From assembly GCF_947499215.1 (NCBI RefSeq), contig NZ_CANMNI010000005.1, forward strand, positions 1 to 62,713: 62,713 nucleotides of DNA. The letters are read 5' to 3'. Below are positions 25,596 to 34,377 of this stretch, one piece after another. The notes beneath the pieces were generated by a model. The model made no database searches and was not told the origin of the DNA. It saw nothing but the letters and a program-made list of their open reading frames with translations. Both the position numbers and the translations under genes were made by a program. Position 1 is the first letter of the stretch, and each line of letters opens with the position of its first letter. This stretch comes from an uncultured Pontibacter sp. GTDB lineage: Bacteria; Bacteroidota; Bacteroidia; Cytophagales; Hymenobacteraceae.

Positions 25596-26492
25596 CTAAA
25601 TTTTATCTAAAACGAACGCTATCTGCACAATAGGCAAATATAAAAATGACCCAAACATGATGTTCATTGCAGCCTTGTTGGTACAGGTACGCATTAGATG
25701 AAACGTCTGAGCCAGAAACAGCACACCACAAACCACGGCAATGAGCGCTGAAGTCGTGCCAGTCATACCAAACTGCAATGGAAGTAAACTAAGCGGTATC
25801 AGCACTAAGGTATAAATCATAATCTGAAATGCTGTCTGCAGCGTCTTACCGCCTTCCATTGGAAGCATCTTAAACCCAGCTTTCTTGTAATCCTCATCCA
25901 GCACCCAAGCAATGGCCCAGAAGTGAGGGAACTGCCAGATAAACTGAATGCCGAATAAAATCCAAGCCTCTACGCTCAAAGCTCCGGTAGCAGCAACCCA
26001 TCCAATTAGTGGAGGCAGGGCACCAGGTATAGCGCCGACAAACACGTTAATCGGGCTAATACGCTTCAGCGGCGTATAAATAAAACCGTAAAGAACGAGT
26101 GACAAGAGCGCAATAGCAGCTGTCAGTGTGTTAAAGAAATAGCCTAATATGAACAGACCTCCCACTCCTAGGATCACCCCATAAACTGAAGCTTCTGCTA
26201 CATTCAGGGTGCCTGTCGGTAGCGGACGGTTAGCTGTCCGCTTCATTAGCTTGTCGAGGTCTTTTTCAATAATCTGGTTAACGATATTGGCTGCTCCCGT
26301 TACCATTAAACCACCAAGCATTACTAATGCTATCTGTATCCAACTCCCGCCCGGATGTCCTAAAACATAACCTATGGCACTGGAAAAAGCTACCGTAAAA
26401 CTTAACCTAAATTTGAGAAGTTTGAAATATGCTGCAGCCTTTTGTGCCATGAAAGCTAAGGACAGTACCGATTCTGATCTATCTGTAATCAT
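25596..26492 (-). CDS. ctaB: Protoheme IX farnesyltransferase (heme O synthase)
   Basis: 298 residues, about nine helices, UbiA prenyltransferase superfamily. The Asp-rich substrate motif is NIVNQIIEKDLDKLMKRT, with NRPLPTG following. It adds a farnesyl group to heme B to make heme O, the substrate of CtaA. The ATG overlaps the ctaA stop (TAATG), which supports this start although a second Met at residue 15 also precedes conserved sequence. Heme A from CtaB and CtaA goes to subunit I encoded just upstream. Confidence 0.94.
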   Translation of the reverse strand: MITDRSESVLSLAFMAQKAAAYFKLLKFRLSFTVAFSSAIGYVLGHPGGSWIQIALVMLGGLMVTGAANIVNQIIEKDLDKLMKRTANRPLPTGTLNVAEASVYGVILGVGGLFILGYFFNTLTAAIALLSLVLYGFIYTPLKRISPINVFVGAIPGALPPLIGWVAATGALSVEAWILFGIQFIWQFPHFWAIAWVLDEDYKKAGFKMLPMEGGKTLQTAFQIMIYTLVLIPLSLLPLQFGMTGTTSALIAVVCGVLFLAQTFHLMRTCTNKAAMNIMFGSFLYLPIVQIAFVLDKI

Positions 26493-27568
26493 TAGTTAAG
26501 AACCACTACCGGTTTTTCAATCGCCTTTTTGGTGGCGTAATAATAAATAATCAATATAAGAAACTGGACTCCGAATAGCAGCGTAGCTATCGTCAGGTGC
26601 AAAGGTTGCAGAAACGCAGGTATGGCAAAATAGGCCATAATAACCCCAAACGCAATCTCCAACACAAGCAGCACCATCATCCAATTCGTCATCACACTCA
26701 ACCGACGGTCTTTTAGCTTATAAATTAAATAAGCCATATAAAGATGCATCGCCAGTAACAGAATAGAGAAAGAGCGGTGAATATAAAAACTCAACCCAAG
26801 TTGATCCACCCAAAGGTCACGATTGGATCCGTTCATTTCAGATGCTACCATATCCACTTCCTCCCGCACCTGCGTTCCGATCAGAATTTGAACGAACGTG
26901 GCCAGCGCAACTAAACTAATCACCGTGAAAAGCTTTGGTGAGAACTGGAAGCGGGAATCAATAGATGCGGACTGCGACCTGATAACGGCGTATTGCAGCA
27001 TTGCCACAATGACCAGAGCAAGCGCCATGTGCACGGTTATGGTAACTGGCAGCAAGTTGGTAGAAACTACAATAGATCCTAGCCACCCTTGAAAACCAAC
27101 CAGCACAAAACTGAGCAATGAGAGGTAAAATACAGTCTTATCTCTTTTCAAAAATGGAATGGCATAGAGCACAGTCAAAAAGATCAGTATCCCAATCATC
27201 ACTCCCACTAATCGGTTTAGATACTCAATCCACGTTTTTGTGACATTGAACTCTGTCTCGATGTATTGGGAAGGATGGTCAAAAAGCTCTTTCGAAGCTT
27301 GCTCAAACCCCATTTTATCCAGGTACCCGGCTAGTTTCCTGTTTTTCTCTACTCGTTTCTCCTTGTAGATATCCAGATAGTCATCTGGCAATTCACTAAC
27401 ATCAGTTGGAGGAACCCAACTGCCAAAACACTTAGGCCAGTCCGGGCAACCCATGCCTGAGCCCGTGCTTCGCACGATTCCTCCAACTAATATTAGAAAG
27501 TATACAGCAAGAACTGTAAGTACTCCAATAGTTCTAAACCTTTTGTAAGGAAAAGATTTATTAGTCAT
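26492..27568 (-). CDS. ctaA: Heme A synthase
   Basis: 358 residues with eight or so membrane helices, COX15/CtaA family. Signatures: GGIVRSTGSGMGCPDWPKCFG (residues about 24-44, with the paired cysteines), NRLVGVMIG with a preceding glutamate (WIEYLNRLVG), TVHMALALV, YIHRSFSI, and LHLTIATLL. It oxidises the heme O methyl to the formyl of heme A. It starts 3 bp after the subunit I gene and overlaps ctaB by one base, so the three are made together. Confidence 0.94.
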   Translation of the reverse strand: MTNKSFPYKRFRTIGVLTVLAVYFLILVGGIVRSTGSGMGCPDWPKCFGSWVPPTDVSELPDDYLDIYKEKRVEKNRKLAGYLDKMGFEQASKELFDHPSQYIETEFNVTKTWIEYLNRLVGVMIGILIFLTVLYAIPFLKRDKTVFYLSLLSFVLVGFQGWLGSIVVSTNLLPVTITVHMALALVIVAMLQYAVIRSQSASIDSRFQFSPKLFTVISLVALATFVQILIGTQVREEVDMVASEMNGSNRDLWVDQLGLSFYIHRSFSILLLAMHLYMAYLIYKLKDRRLSVMTNWMMVLLVLEIAFGVIMAYFAIPAFLQPLHLTIATLLFGVQFLILIIYYYATKKAIEKPVVVLN

Positions 27569-27571
27569 TCT

Positions 27572-29398
27572 TTATTCTAAATCTCTCTCGTACGGCAGGT
27601 TTGAAGACTGCGTCTGAGAGAATGGTACGTTCTGTGGAATGTAATCCTCAGGAGCACCTGGTTTACTATAATCGTAAGGCCATCTGTAAACCGTTGGAAT
27701 CTCACCTGGCCAGTTACCGTGACCCGGATTAACTGGTGTAGTCCACTCCAGCGTGTTTGAATGCCATGGGTTAGCCGTAGCACGACGACCTTTGAAGATG
27801 CTGTAGATAAAGTTGAACAAGAAGATCAACTGTGCGGTAAAGCCAAGGATGGCGGCAATACTGATAAAGCTGTTCAAGTCAGTAAAGGTGTTGAACGCAT
27901 CAAAGCCAGTCCAAGAGTAGTATCTTCTAGGGAAACCTGCAATACCGATGTAGTGCATTGGCATAAACACTAGGTAAGCAGAAAGGAAAGTCAACCAGAA
28001 GTGAACGAAGCCAAGCTTCTCATCCATCATGCGGCCGAACATCTTAGGGAACCAGTGGTAGATACCGCAGAACATACCAAAGAACGCCGCAGCACCCATC
28101 ACAAGGTGGAAGTGAGCAATTACAAAGTATGTATCGTGCAGCTGAATATCCAGTGCTGAGTTACCAAGAATGATACCTGTCAAACCACCGGAGATGAAGA
28201 GCGATACGAATGCGATCGCAAACATCATAGCTGCTGTGAAACGGATATTACCTCTCCAAAGCGTAGCTAACCAGTTGAACACTTTTACCGCAGAAGGAAC
28301 CGCAATAATCAGTGTCAGGAACATAAACACGGAACCGAGGAACGGGTTCATACCTGTCACGAACATGTGGTGAGCCCACACGACGAACGAAAGTAGGGAG
28401 ATTCCCAACATGGAACCGATCATCGCTCTGTAACCAAAGATTGGCTTACGAGAGTTTGTAGCGATAACCTCCGAAACAATACCGAAAGTTGGAAGGATAA
28501 CAATATATACCTCAGGGTGACCAAGGAACCAGAACAAGTGCTGGAACAGAATCGCGCTACCACCTGTGTTGGCCAAAGCCTCCCCAGCGATGTAGATGTC
28601 AGACAGATAGAAGCTAGTGCCAAAGCTACGGTCAAAGATAAGAAGCAAGGCAGCAGAGAACAGAACTGGGAATGAAAGTAGACCCAAGATCGCGGTCAGG
28701 AAAAACGCCCAGATAGTTAAAGGCAGTTTCGTCATGGACATACCTTTCGTTCTCAGGTTGATCACAGTAGTAATGTAGTTTACACCACCAAGCAGCTGCG
28801 ATACGATGAACAAGGCCATACTAACCAACCACATGGTCATACCCATACCTGATCCTGAAATCGCCTGTGGCAATGCACTTAGCGGAGGATACACTGTCCA
28901 ACCACCACCTGCAGGACCAGTTGAAAGGAACAGTGACCAAAACATGATAATGCTTGCTAGGAAGAAAATCCAGAAAGAAAGCATGTTCATGAAACCAGAG
29001 GCCATGTCACGGGCACCAATCTGCAATGGGATAAGGAAGTTACTGAAAGTACCGCTCAGACCGGCTGTCAACACGAAGAACACCATAATGGTACCGTGCA
29101 TTGTAACAAGCGCCAAGTAGAACTCCGGATCCAGTTTACCATTTACAATCCAACCGCCAAAAATCGGCTCAAGAAAAGCAAATGTAGCCTCAGGCCATCC
29201 TAACTGTAAACGGAAGATAACTGAGAGAAACCCTCCAACAAAGCCCCAGAAAATACCTCCAAACAAAAACTGCTTGGCAATTACTTTGTGGTCTTGGCTG
29301 AAGATGTACTTCTCGAAAAAGTTCTGATCGTGATGATGATCATGCTCTTCGTGAGCATGGTGCACATCTTTATTGATAGAGATATCTGTACTAGACAT
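27572..29398 (-). CDS. ctaD: Cytochrome c oxidase subunit I (aa3 type)
   Basis: 608 residues with about twelve helices. Key ligands are visible: the heme a His in VTMHGTIMVFF, CuB ligands and the His-Tyr pair in FWFLGHPEVYIVILP, VWAHHMFVTG, and the heme a3/heme a histidines in HDTYFVIAHFHLVMG. The HPEVY tyrosine marks an A-family enzyme. A His-rich N-terminus (HHAHEEHDHHHD) precedes the first helix. It is the catalytic subunit that reduces O2 to water and pumps protons. It starts 18 bp after subunit II. Confidence 0.97.
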   Translation of the reverse strand: MSSTDISINKDVHHAHEEHDHHHDQNFFEKYIFSQDHKVIAKQFLFGGIFWGFVGGFLSVIFRLQLGWPEATFAFLEPIFGGWIVNGKLDPEFYLALVTMHGTIMVFFVLTAGLSGTFSNFLIPLQIGARDMASGFMNMLSFWIFFLASIIMFWSLFLSTGPAGGGWTVYPPLSALPQAISGSGMGMTMWLVSMALFIVSQLLGGVNYITTVINLRTKGMSMTKLPLTIWAFFLTAILGLLSFPVLFSAALLLIFDRSFGTSFYLSDIYIAGEALANTGGSAILFQHLFWFLGHPEVYIVILPTFGIVSEVIATNSRKPIFGYRAMIGSMLGISLLSFVVWAHHMFVTGMNPFLGSVFMFLTLIIAVPSAVKVFNWLATLWRGNIRFTAAMMFAIAFVSLFISGGLTGIILGNSALDIQLHDTYFVIAHFHLVMGAAAFFGMFCGIYHWFPKMFGRMMDEKLGFVHFWLTFLSAYLVFMPMHYIGIAGFPRRYYSWTGFDAFNTFTDLNSFISIAAILGFTAQLIFLFNFIYSIFKGRRATANPWHSNTLEWTTPVNPGHGNWPGEIPTVYRWPYDYSKPGAPEDYIPQNVPFSQTQSSNLPYERDLE

Positions 29399-29416
29399 TG
29401 TTGATTTTATTTAATG

Positions 29417-30475
29417 CTACAACTCTGTTTTTACTTCTTCTGTACTCTTCTCAAGCACCACTTGATCTTTCGTATCATTGGTGAACTTTGTTAGAAGCTG
29501 TGGGTTCTGCTCAATGAAAGGTGTTTGTGAAGCTAACCACTCCTCATACTCCTCCGGCTCATCTACAACTAATATGAAGCGCATGGCAAAGTGGCCACGT
29601 CCGCAAATTTCAGTACAGGCGACTTCATAATTAAACTCAGCGTTTCCTGTCTCTGTACGCATCTCTGCCGTAGATTTTGAAGGCACGAACCAGAACTTAG
29701 TCGGCATTCCTGGCACGGCGTCCATTTTAACACGGAAATGAGGAAGGAAAACACTGTGGATAACGTCTCTTGATCTAATTTTCAGCAACACTGGTTTTCC
29801 TTTAGGAACGTGTATCTCACGCGGCATAAAGTCATCCATTGCATTCGGGTCACTGAAATCAACACCCATTTCATTTGTAGCATCGATCAGGTGCACATTA
29901 GCCTCACCCAATTTACCGTCTGAGCCAGGGTAGCGAACCAACCAGCTGAACTGCTTACCCATTACCTCTACCACTACAGCATCTGCAGGAGCTGCACTCG
30001 TGATGTTTGCCCATGTTTTCCAACCAGCAAATACCAACAGTGCCATTACCACAGCCGGGATCATCGTCCAAACGATCTCTAGTTTGTTGTTGTGTGGGTA
30101 GTAGTAGGCACGCTTTTCGTCCTTATGCTGGTACTTGTAAGAGTACACGAACAAAAGGATTTGTGTAATTACAAACACGATACCTATCACGATCATGGTA
30201 GTCCAGAAAAGACTATCGGTCCAAGCACCATGCACAGAGGCAAGGGGCTGGTTCATGTCGTCCCACGCATCAGCGAAAGACCATGCGAAAGCTGCACCTC
30301 CTCCAATTAGGAAGAGAAGAAGCAGGGCTCCGTTTACTTTATTACTTGTTTTGGTAGTTCCGACAGCACGCTGTGTCGAGCCTCTGAAGATAGAGGCCAG
30401 TGTCCCGATCCTGAATAAAAGGAACAGGATAACTAATAACAGGACTATGGATAAACCTATGGCGAACGTAATCAT
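29417..30475 (-). CDS. ctaC: Cytochrome c oxidase subunit II (CuA)
   Basis: 352 residues. Membrane helices (about 3-23, 50-70, 85-110 and 130-150) precede the cupredoxin domain. The CuA site is seen as VIHSVFLPHF, then CTEIC with GRGH and FAM, giving the two Cys, His, Glu and Met ligands. There is no CxxCH after the CuA domain, so unlike caa3 enzymes it has no fused cytochrome c; electrons must arrive from a separate heme protein, probably ActE or ActA. It starts 24 bp after actF, joining the two complexes. Confidence 0.95.
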   Translation of the reverse strand: MITFAIGLSIVLLLVILFLLFRIGTLASIFRGSTQRAVGTTKTSNKVNGALLLLFLIGGGAAFAWSFADAWDDMNQPLASVHGAWTDSLFWTTMIVIGIVFVITQILLFVYSYKYQHKDEKRAYYYPHNNKLEIVWTMIPAVVMALLVFAGWKTWANITSAAPADAVVVEVMGKQFSWLVRYPGSDGKLGEANVHLIDATNEMGVDFSDPNAMDDFMPREIHVPKGKPVLLKIRSRDVIHSVFLPHFRVKMDAVPGMPTKFWFVPSKSTAEMRTETGNAEFNYEVACTEICGRGHFAMRFILVVDEPEEYEEWLASQTPFIEQNPQLLTKFTNDTKDQVVLEKSTEEVKTEL

Positions 30476-30499
30476 TATATAACGCTTTTAGTATGATCT

Positions 30500-31765
30500 C
30501 TAAACATGGTGGTGAACACTCTCTTCTAGGAACGGGTGGTTTACTGGCACAAGTGATGCTTTTGTTAAGCCCTTTGTGAAGGTAATTAAGAACACACCTA
30601 AGAAGATTAGCGTAGTACCAATTTCAATAAATCCAATACCTGCATCAGTACGCATTGTACCTGGCATCATCATGAGGTAGAAGTCTAACCAGTGACCTGC
30701 CAATATCGCAATGGTAACGATCTTTAGCATAATCATTTGACGCTTCGCATCTCTTGTCATCAAAACAAGGAAAGGGAATGCAAAGTTTATAATAAGGTTA
30801 GTAAAAAATATCCATTTGAAGTGTCCGCCGTTGCCGCCTAGACGCTCGATGAAGTAGATAGATTCCTCTGGAATGTTGGCGTACCAGATCAGCATGAACT
30901 GAGAGAACCAGATGTAAGTCCAGAAGATGGAGAAAGCGAATACAAATTTACCCAGATCGTGGATGTGGTTTGCATTTACCAGTTTCAAGTAGCCATTCTG
31001 CTTTAGGATGATCACAGTAAGTGTGATTACAGCCAAGCCAGATACCCACCAGCTAGCGAATACGTACCAACCGAACATAGTAGAGAACCAGTGTGTATCA
31101 ATTGAAAGCACCCAGTCCCATGCAGAAAGTGATGACGTCACACCGAACACTACTAAGAACATAGCTGAGATTCTAATGCTCTTGTGATAGAAGTCAGTGC
31201 CTCCGTGCAGGTCCTCGCTGATAGAGTTTCTTCTTAACCAATTGAAAAACAAGATCCAAAGCACGAAGTATACAACCATTCTGATTACGAAGAACCAGAA
31301 GTTCAGGAATGGCGCCTTACCAGCGATGATCGGATCGTAGCGTTCATCATTTATATCATATAGATACTCGTGCGTCCAATGGAAGATGTCATGACCACCT
31401 AACAGGAACGTGATCAGCATTACGGCACCGCCAATTGGCAAGTAATAGCCCATTGCTTCAGGTATACGCTTGATCAAAACTGACCAGCCTGCATACGCCA
31501 CGTACTGTACCGCCACAAAGAACACGCCTACCAGCGCAATACCAGTGAAGTAAACGTTATTTAACCAAAGGTTCATGTAGAGCCTTTTAGACCAATGAGC
31601 TGCCTCGTGGCCTGCTGCGGCTACTTCACCATGCCCTTCGGCATGATTACCGCCACCCAAGGCAGCTATTATTATACCGGCTATAAGCAATACAACACCT
31701 ATAGCTATCATTAAGAAAAACTTGTTATTCGTTTTTCTGGAAATGATGAGTCTTTCTTCTGTCAT
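30500..31765 (-). CDS. actF: Alternative complex III subunit F
   Basis: 421 residues, about ten membrane helices. ActF resembles a partial copy of the NrfD-like ActC and forms the second membrane core of alternative complex III. Recognisable segments are EAMGYYLPIGGAVMLI and FAFSIFWTYIWFSQFMLIWYANIPEE. It ends 24 bp before ctaC. A weak AAAAGGATA lies just before its ATG. Confidence 0.9.
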   Translation of the reverse strand: MTEERLIISRKTNNKFFLMIAIGVVLLIAGIIIAALGGGNHAEGHGEVAAAGHEAAHWSKRLYMNLWLNNVYFTGIALVGVFFVAVQYVAYAGWSVLIKRIPEAMGYYLPIGGAVMLITFLLGGHDIFHWTHEYLYDINDERYDPIIAGKAPFLNFWFFVIRMVVYFVLWILFFNWLRRNSISEDLHGGTDFYHKSIRISAMFLVVFGVTSSLSAWDWVLSIDTHWFSTMFGWYVFASWWVSGLAVITLTVIILKQNGYLKLVNANHIHDLGKFVFAFSIFWTYIWFSQFMLIWYANIPEESIYFIERLGGNGGHFKWIFFTNLIINFAFPFLVLMTRDAKRQMIMLKIVTIAILAGHWLDFYLMMMPGTMRTDAGIGFIEIGTTLIFLGVFLITFTKGLTKASLVPVNHPFLEESVHHHV

Positions 31766-31791
31766 TATCCTTTTGATATTATGCCTTAGAC

Positions 31792-32412
31792 TTAGTTAGT
31801 AGGTGTAGTACCTGTTGCTGTAGTATCTGCTGGAGCAGCTGGTGCCTCACCACCTTGCAGTTGCTGCACATACATCACGATCTTCCAACGTTCAGTTGGG
31901 TTAACCTGTGAACCATGTGGCATCATACGGCCCCTGCCATTCGTGATCACATGGTAAATGTGACCTGCTGGAAGTTCAGCTACACGACCGGCGGAGTAAG
32001 AAGGAACACCTTTGAACTTCACTCCTACTAGTCCCTGACCATCTCCTTGGTCTCCGTGGCATGAAGCACAGAAACGGGTATAGAGCAATTGGCCCTCAGC
32101 CAAGTTTTCGTCGTTGTACTCCAGTGGGTTTTTCAACTCCACACCGGCTACTTCCGCCTCATCTTTGGACAAGTACATGTTATAACCCATTTTGCCGCGT
32201 GCTACTGAACCAGCTGCCGGCTCACGCATGTTCATACCGCCCGGGTTATACAAGTTCTCCTTAATTTGAGAATATGGATCCAAAGGAATAGAGTGGTACA
32301 TATCAGGAGCGAATTCAAGACCCGGATCCTGCTCATTGCTACAGGCCACCAGCATGGCGCCTGAGAATAATACGGCAGAGGCTTTAATGCCTAGATTTAA
32401 TAGACCTTTCAT
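31792..32412 (-). CDS. actE: Alternative complex III subunit E, monoheme cytochrome c lipoprotein
   Basis: 206 residues. A lipoprotein signal ends in LVAC with C24 lipidated. One c-type heme site, CASCH, is followed by GDQGDGQG, and GRMMPHGSQV supplies the distal Met. A Pro/Ala/Thr-rich tail follows. In alternative complex III this subunit passes electrons from ActA/ActB to the oxidase side of the periplasm. The ATG shares a base with the actD stop (TAATG) and is preceded by a strong SD at 32422-32429. Confidence 0.92.
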   Translation of the reverse strand: MKGLLNLGIKASAVLFSGAMLVACSNEQDPGLEFAPDMYHSIPLDPYSQIKENLYNPGGMNMREPAAGSVARGKMGYNMYLSKDEAEVAGVELKNPLEYNDENLAEGQLLYTRFCASCHGDQGDGQGLVGVKFKGVPSYSAGRVAELPAGHIYHVITNGRGRMMPHGSQVNPTERWKIVMYVQQLQGGEAPAAPADTTATGTTPTN

Positions 32413-32936
32413 TATTTGATTACCTCCTTCTCATTAACTTCGATAGCACCATTAGAACGAAGCAGATCATTAAGGGCAGTCATATCAGTCTTCCCTTCTT
32501 TTACTTCGATCGCCATTACGAATTTATCGTCTGTTGAGCGCTTATCGAAAACATTTACCTTAAAGGATGGCTTCAGCTTTGTTACAATGAAAAATGTGAT
32601 CACCATACCGAAGGCCGCGCAAAGCACGGTTAACTCGAATGTAACCGGGATGAAAGCTGGTAGCGCGATATGCGGCTTACCACCGATGATCATTGGCCAG
32701 TCAAAACCCAGCATCCAGATTTGCATCCAGAGGGCGAATGATGTACCGAACAGACCGCAGAAGAATGCTACAATCGGAAGCCTTGAACGCTTGATACCCA
32801 ATACATCATCGATACCGTGTACAGGATACGGCGAGAAAACCTCATAGATATTAGTACCGGCAGCCCGGACGTTCTCGATGGCCTGTAGCAGGACATCCTC
32901 ATCATCGTAGATACCTAGAACGAATTTTTTAGTCAT
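32412..32936 (-). CDS. actD: Alternative complex III subunit D (DUF3341)
   Basis: 174 residues. A cytoplasmic N-terminal domain ([21 protein letters not shown]) precedes two membrane helices (about 55-80 and 95-120) and a short soluble tail. This is the DUF3341 layout of ActD. Its exact job in quinol oxidation is not known beyond structural support of ActC. It overlaps actC by 8 bp and actE by one base. Confidence 0.9.
   Translation of the reverse strand: MTKKFVLGIYDDEDVLLQAIENVRAAGTNIYEVFSPYPVHGIDDVLGIKRSRLPIVAFFCGLFGTSFALWMQIWMLGFDWPMIIGGKPHIALPAFIPVTFELTVLCAAFGMVITFFIVTKLKPSFKVNVFDKRSTDDKFVMAIEVKEGKTDMTALNDLLRSNGAIEVNEKEVIK
32422..32429 (-). promoter_or_regulatory. Strong Shine-Dalgarno of actE
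   Basis: On the minus strand this reads AAGGAGGT, with 10 bp between GGAGG and the actE ATG. It lies within the last actD codons (Lys-Glu-Val), so coding constraint may contribute. SD sequences are rare among the starts in this window. Confidence 0.6.
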
Positions 32937-34356
32937 TGCTGTGATGTGTATTAGTGTGCGAATCCTTATCAGTTCCGTGCATTGTTCTGTGCGGATGGTG
33001 CTTCACTTCTGAAGATGACTTCAAAATAGCTTTTACCTCCGCCATGTTAACTACAGGGAAATACTTGGCAAACAATAGGAACAGCGTGAAGAATAGACCG
33101 ATCGTTCCTACATATACCCCGATGTCGATAATAGTCGGAGAGAACATCGCCCATGAAGATGGTAGGTAGTCTCTGTGCAGGGAGGTCACGATAATTACAA
33201 ATCGCTCGAACCACATACCGATGTTCACGAAAATAGAGATGATGAAAGTAGCGGTAAGGCTTCTTCTGATGCTTCTGAACCAGAATAGCTGCGGCGTAAT
33301 CACGTTACAAGTCATCATAGCCCAGTAAGCCCACCAGTAAGGACCCGTAGCGCGGTTGATGAAAGCATACTGCTCATACTCCACACCTGAGTACCAAGCG
33401 ATGAAGAACTCTGTGATATAAGCCACACCCACGATAGAACCAGTCAGGATGATTACCTTGTTCATCGACTCCACGTGCTCTAGGGTGATGTAATCTTCCA
33501 GCTTGAATACCTTGCGAGTGATAATCATCAGCGTAAGTACCATCGCAAAACCAGAGAAGATCGCACCTGCCACGAAGTATGGAGGGAAGATAGTCGTGTG
33601 CCAGCCAGGGATCACAGAAGTTGCAAAGTCCATCGATACGATCGTGTGTACAGAAAGTACCAGTGGTGTTGCAAGACCGGCAAGGATCAGAGATACAGTC
33701 TCATAACGAGACCAAGCTTTGGCGGAACCAGTCCAGCCGAATGAAAGGAAAGCGTAAGCTCTACGGGCGATTGGGCCTGTTGCTCTGTCGCGGATGGTAG
33801 CAAAGTCAGGAATTAGACCGATGTACCAGAAAACAAGCGAAACAGAGAAGTAAGTAGAGATCGCGAATACGTCCCAAAGGAGTGGTGAGTTAAAGTTCAC
33901 CCAAAGCGAACCGAATGTGTTTGGCAGCGGGAGAACCCAGTAAGCCAACCATGGACGGCCCATGTGTAGAACCGGGAACATCGCGGCACAGATTACGGCG
34001 AAGATTGTCATCGCCTCGGCTGCGCGGTTAATGGAAGTTCTCCACTTCTGACGGAACAGGAGAAGGATGGCTGAGATAAGCGTACCGGCGTGACCGATAC
34101 CTACCCACCACACGAAGTTGGTGATGTCCCATGCCCAACCTACTGTTTTGTTAAGGCCCCACTCGCCTATACCGAACCAAAGGGTGCGGTATACGGACCA
34201 AAGAAAAATAGCCAGACCTACCAGAGCCACAGCAAGGGCAGCCGCCCAACGTGCGTTGGGTTTGGCCTCCACCTGTCTGCAGACATCTTCGGTGATATCG
34301 TGGTATGTTTTACCCCCCGTTACCAGAGGCTCTCTTATCGGAGATACGTGCTGCAT
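32929..34356 (-). CDS. actC: Alternative complex III subunit C (NrfD-like, quinol site)
   Basis: 475 residues, about ten membrane helices, NrfD/PsrC family. ActC carries the quinol-binding site at the periplasmic side next to ActB. Typical segments are [20 protein letters not shown] and [24 protein letters not shown]. The C-terminus is His-rich and cytoplasmic ([17 protein letters not shown]). It starts 21 bp after actB. Confidence 0.94.
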   Translation of the reverse strand: MQHVSPIREPLVTGGKTYHDITEDVCRQVEAKPNARWAAALAVALVGLAIFLWSVYRTLWFGIGEWGLNKTVGWAWDITNFVWWVGIGHAGTLISAILLLFRQKWRTSINRAAEAMTIFAVICAAMFPVLHMGRPWLAYWVLPLPNTFGSLWVNFNSPLLWDVFAISTYFSVSLVFWYIGLIPDFATIRDRATGPIARRAYAFLSFGWTGSAKAWSRYETVSLILAGLATPLVLSVHTIVSMDFATSVIPGWHTTIFPPYFVAGAIFSGFAMVLTLMIITRKVFKLEDYITLEHVESMNKVIILTGSIVGVAYITEFFIAWYSGVEYEQYAFINRATGPYWWAYWAMMTCNVITPQLFWFRSIRRSLTATFIISIFVNIGMWFERFVIIVTSLHRDYLPSSWAMFSPTIIDIGVYVGTIGLFFTLFLLFAKYFPVVNMAEVKAILKSSSEVKHHPHRTMHGTDKDSHTNTHHSND

Positions 34357-34377
34357 AGCGCTATCTAATTTATAAAA

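Noticed and set aside
30500..34356. NrfD-type or polysulfide/nitrite reductase cluster
   Set aside because: The gene order ActA to ActF, the ActB fusion and DUF3341 gene identify alternative complex III instead.
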